Source: Phytoseiulus persimilis (Eukaryota; Arthropoda; Arachnida; Mesostigmata; Phytoseiidae). Taken from it: a DNA stretch of 64,000 nt. Where the stretch lies: the NCBI GenBank assembly GCA_037576195.1, contig CM075104.1, positions 25,374,211 through 25,438,210 of the forward strand, read 5' to 3'. Positions 59,901 to 64,000 of the stretch are shown here, in pieces (the stretch's first letter is position 1; every line of letters starts with the position of its first letter). Position numbers and translations under genes: made by a program. Below the pieces are notes generated by a model. It was not told where the DNA came from, ran no database searches, and saw only the letters and a list, made by a program, of their open reading frames with translations.

Positions 59901-62340
59901 CGAAGGGCACGAAAGCCCGTGAACCGACTCCGTTGATTCTTTCGCTCTCGGAATTGCCGATTGCGCCATGAGAGATAATTAATCGCGAGCCTCACAGTTA
60001 TTGTTGGAAAGCTTGGCCCCGTGCCGGTCAGATGCACGAAGCAACAAGATTGACCTTCCAGTCACTTCAGTCAAGCCCTCGTTCTGCTCACCGGGGAAGT
60101 ATTAGGTGGATGCAGGATTCCTGGGCCCCTGATTCCGACCGCTCATAACTTCGTCCCAGGAGGCGCAGGAGGATAATGAAATACACAGAATGTGCGGAAT
60201 TCGGTCAGCTCTCAGATGCGATCAAATTCCAAGGTGATGACCCCCCATTTTCTCTCCAAAATTATAAAGTAAATTATAAAAATTGAGCGTTTCGGCCGCG
60301 ACAAAGCGCAGATACCGGCCTCGAAGATGAGGTTTCTTGGCCATTTTCTGCTGTTCTTTTCGCCAACTGATCGGTCCCATAGATAGGATAAGCCTGAATT
60401 TCCCTGGCAGCGCTCAGAAGCCTCTCGGAAACTTTGAACGCGTTTCATTGTTGTTCGCCTCGCAAGAAATGATCTCGTCTGCTCCAGCGACGGGGAAGTT
60501 ATCCCTCTCCCGTTCCCGGCGTCGCCTCTGGTAGTCTTAACATTGGGGAACGTGACATATTGTGAGAAAGCCAGCCAGTTCTCTCTGCCGAAGCAATCGA
60601 ACTCACGGTCCCAGGGGGAACATATACCGATCACTCTGTGTTGGAGTGACGTTTCCGGGAGACTTTTGAGCGTTTCCAGAGGAGTTACAGCTTATTCGAT
60701 CCAGGAGATCGTTCAATTGCCGAAAAAAAATAATCAAAAAACCACCAAGGAATCATAGTCTCCGGGGCCGATATCTCCGCCGGAGTGCTCAAATTTTTCT
60801 TTCAAACCGCCCGGTTTCCGGCGGAATCCATGATTCTGAGAAGAAATCGGGGGCAATGATCTCAGTTCCGCCGGAATGCTCAAATCGCTGTTTTTCGATT
60901 CTCGACCATTTCGGTGAAATCGCTCGTTTGAGCACGCCGCTTCTCGAATCATGTCGCGCATCTGAAAGCTGACCGCATTCCGTAAATTTCCTATGATTTA
61001 TTATTTCCTGCGCTTCCTGGGAGCGGAGTTGTGGGCGACTGAAATTAGGGGTCAAGGACTTTTGCATCCATCCAATACGATGCGAGCGATGCAGTGGTAT
61101 GCGCGATAAAAGCTTCGAAACAAAATCGATGGATTCCATTGCTCGCTGGCCCGAGTTCTGGAACTCGTAGAGAGGTGCTCCTCCGTCCACGGTGCGTCTA
61201 CTGCCAGGGGTCGCCGAGTTTCGTCGCGCTATTGGCTCTCAGCCCGCCGACATTGACTCAAGCGGGTTCGAGGCCGCTAGAAACGGAATGCTTGGTGATT
61301 CCAAATGTCCTCCTGAGGGAGCTCCGAGGCGATTGGCTCCCAGGCAAGTCAGGATTATGCCGGCACAATGAGGACGACGTTACCAGCGGACTTGACCCAT
61401 TCAATGCCCTCCGAGGAAGTCTTGAAGATTTTGAGCTATAGTCCCCAGCTCTTCCCATTCTATTTGTGATAATAGCTTCGATGGGTTCGAGTTCTTAGGA
61501 GGGGTAGCATGGGCTCCAGGCACCGGATTCGAACAAACTCTAAAATCCATGGAATCAGGTCGGTGAAGTGGGAAGCCGTTACTCGATCGAGTGCGGAAAG
61601 CGGATCGTGCACCCTCCCTAGGACGACTCAGCGCGGTGAACAGGAGTCTTGCTGAAGAGTCAAGCCTGCACTCCGGATATGTTCTTGCGCCCGCGCGAGG
61701 ATACGAGCCTCTGAGATATCGTGCGGCAGATTTCGGGGTTTTTCAGTTCTCGCACCTTGCTCCGCGAAAACCTGGATGCCCTCCCGGTAGCGCGAATCCC
61801 GGCCCGACCATGACAGACCGTGGGTTTCGTGGGCATATACCTGAGTTGGAGCCTGGAGTGCTGGATTGTGATCGTGAGGAATATTTTTTCCTCAAGCCGA
61901 GGCAGTGCGAGTTTGCATAATCCCAGAAGACGTGTTGACTTGACTTCCTCTCTCCCGTGAAGTGCTGAAGTTTCCCCAGCTAAAATAACTAGAGTTGGAG
62001 TTCCGATTCCTTGAGGTATTGAGGGTGCGTCTTCTGCTTCTCTTGGCGCGATCCCCCATGGTCGAATTCGCGGAGCCGTAGTAAGGGCATGCCCCACACG
62101 AGATTTCACTATCTGAAGTCAGTGAAGTCTCCACCCCGTTTCGAGACACTTCGGCCACGGACTCTTCGCCCCCAAGACTTTTTCGGCCTCACTTCTTCTC
62201 GGCCCATGCCCAACTCGCTCATGGTGTATTTGTCCCTCATGGCTTCGGAGCTCGTGGTGTGAACGCTGAACGCGAGCGCTTTTCTGCGAGGGTGCACGTT
62301 CCGATCAACACAGGTCCTCAGCTCGGCTCGTAGGCCGTGT
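56923..62340. other. Intergenic downstream of the histidine-rich gene
   Basis: A GCC run at about 57007-57024 produces an alanine stretch in a chance frame. Other frames to 62.3 kb have no domain. The 18-bp direct repeat at 60777-60885 is the only structure noted. Confidence 0.4.
60777..60885 (+). repeat. Direct repeat of an 18-bp motif
   Basis: CCGCCGGAGTGCTCAAAT at 60777-60794 recurs with one change at 60868-60885, 91 bases apart. Related CCGG-rich pieces lie between and after the copies. Confidence 0.5.
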
Positions 62341-62404
62341 GGCATAAACCAAGGCCTTAGGTGCCACGCTAAGCTAGCAATCGCGGGTTCGATCCCCGGC
62401 CGAC
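62341..62404 (+). repeat. tRNA-like sequence, probable SINE remnant
   Basis: GGTTCGATCCC at 62387-62397 matches the RNA polymerase III B box. It sits in a T-arm-like stem (CGGG/CCCG) after GCTAGCAATCG and ends CCCGGCCG, as many tRNA-derived SINE heads do. An A-rich stretch follows. A full cloverleaf with an acceptor stem does not form, so this is not called a functional tRNA. Confidence 0.35.
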
Positions 62405-64000
62405 AACAAAAATTTCTTACGTGGTAAAAAGAGGATTTAATTTGTATCAGACTTGAATCTGAACCATCTTAAGACCCAAGCCCACCGCCCGCAACCGGAT
62501 TTGCGAGGCGATAGGGAGTGTTACTGAAGCAATACCGGAAGGTGATCCCAGGACACTTCTGGGGGCTGGCTGAGAGGTTCAGCCGGAAAAAAAAAACACA
62601 GGTCCTCATAAGAACGCCAAGCTTCGCAAGCATTGGTCGAAACCCCGAACTGTGGGAGGTGACAAGTCACCGGAACCCATTGAAAACTTCTTGAGTCGAA
62701 TTGTCTCGGAAGCCTGGATATTTCCCCGGCCCAAATGTTTTTGAAGTCAAACCGTCCATGCGGAAACGTCCGAAGCCGGAATTCCTAGAACCGAAATGTC
62801 CCAGACCGCACGATCGCAGCGGCCGCGAACATGTCGGACCGAGAGGCAATCGTCACGCTACGTCACATCAATACACGCGGATGCCCAGCATCTGTGGAAA
62901 GATCGGGCGCGCAAGTGACAAGGCAGGAGCCAGTCCTATTCGGATCACTCTTTCTCTGGCTCACTGAACTCCGAGGTGGTATCTCCAAGCTCCGAAAATA
63001 TCGCCGGATCTCTCAGGATCTCAACTTTCCTGGGTCCGCCTGTCATTGTGGTTTTCTCGAGAGCTTCATGCGACGAAAGATCTAATGCACCAGACTCTAC
63101 CGTCGGTCGTCGATTCCGAAGTCCTAAAAACCGACATACACGAAATCGAGATACATAGTGGTAAACTCGAGCGAACTCACTCATCAGTGAATCAATCCAG
63201 ACGAGCTGATATCTATGGCGCTGACAAAGTTCCTCGGATGGTCCACTGAGCTCCGGTCGCCCACCCGGATCCCAACCGATCCCCTGGCAGCAACCCAACC
63301 GGCGCGGGCGGTGTGCACCAGTGCCCACAACTCGCAGTGGGGATTGAATGTTCACAATGGGCTGCAATTTCATACGCAGAAAGTAGCGGAGGTTGGTTAG
63401 CAGACTTCCGCGACCTGCGCCACTCCTTTTTTCACCGGGTAGCTCCCAAATTGACTGAGTTGGTTTCAGGATTCCGGAAACCCTAAATTTCCTAGATTCC
63501 CAGTGATTTGAGCTGTATATCTAAAAGTTCGGAAGTTCTTTCCCCGGAGCTGAGACTCCCAGGTTGAGCGTTGAGTCCGGCCGTGGAAGCGTACCCGACG
63601 ACACTGACCTGCTCCGGGCCCTGTCCAAAGCATTGACAAGCCGTTGTTCTCTGAGCAAAGCCAACAAAAACTGTCAGAACTCTCGGATAACCTACCTTAA
63701 TATCGGAATACTCGATAGCATCGTAGGACTTTCGTTGATAAAAAAATCCGAGCTTTTGTTCACGTAGCACCCCAACTCAATACTAGGAGCTCTATTCGAG
63801 GCAGGTGTTAGGAGAACACGGTACGGCGAACCTCAGTGCAGAACAGGAACGATTGCAGAATTGTAAATGCGAATTGGAGCAGGAATACATCTTCTGGCCC
63901 AGGCGACGGCTACCGGCGCCCCATGTGGCGACGATTCTATGGCATACACTACAAGTTGAAAGATTGATCTTTATTCAGTTCGAGAAAAGCACTGTCCCGA
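62405..64000. other. Nothing recognised
   Basis: An A-rich stretch follows the tRNA-like remnant. The minus-strand frames at 62945-63373 and 63492-63770 show no motif. No gene is seen running off the right edge, though an exon of one could be missed. Confidence 0.4.

Noticed and set aside
1-64000. CRISPR arrays, bacterial operons, rRNA genes and viral coat or polymerase genes
   Set aside because: No regularly spaced direct repeats, no tightly packed long frames with ribosome sites, and no conserved rRNA or viral protein motifs were seen on either strand.

Overview
The window reads as arthropod nuclear DNA, not bacterial or viral. Coding sequence is sparse and cut into short exons by GT-AG introns of about 100 to 620 bases. 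There are no operons, and base composition is close to balanced. The two gene models I can support encode secreted proteins: one of a CUB-type cysteine-rich family known to me mainly from arthropods, the other a small histidine-rich protein. A compact arthropod genome near 50% GC, such as that of a predatory mite, would fit, but the species is an inference and cannot be read from this sequence.

Layout. From 3860 to 7552 on the minus strand lies a complete nine-exon gene for a 354-residue secreted CUB-type protein. All eight introns are GT-AG and every phase joins. From 56000 to 56890 on the plus strand lies a two-exon gene for a 125-residue protein with a signal peptide and 23 histidines. It has a TATA box about 130 bases upstream and an AATAAA signal 27 bases past the stop. 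The two genes share export from the cell, but nothing here ties them to a common pathway.

The remainder is mostly non-coding or unrecognised. It holds a 0.9 kb foldback element with about 300-base arms (41989-42895) and a diverged third copy of its arm near the left edge (470-685). There is a 34/34 hairpin (46294-46397), an inverted repeat around 37.6-37.95 kb, a five-unit 45-base tandem array (17921-18142), several two-unit minisatellites, a cluster of CACGT motifs (9601-9690) and a tRNA-like SINE remnant (62341-62404).

A handful of reading frames look coding by composition or by an adjacent splice site, but I recognise no family in them, so they are listed at low confidence. Open frames above 200 codons occur by chance here: one of 227 codons overlaps the CUB gene in a frame that is not the protein's. 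Length alone was therefore not used as proof.
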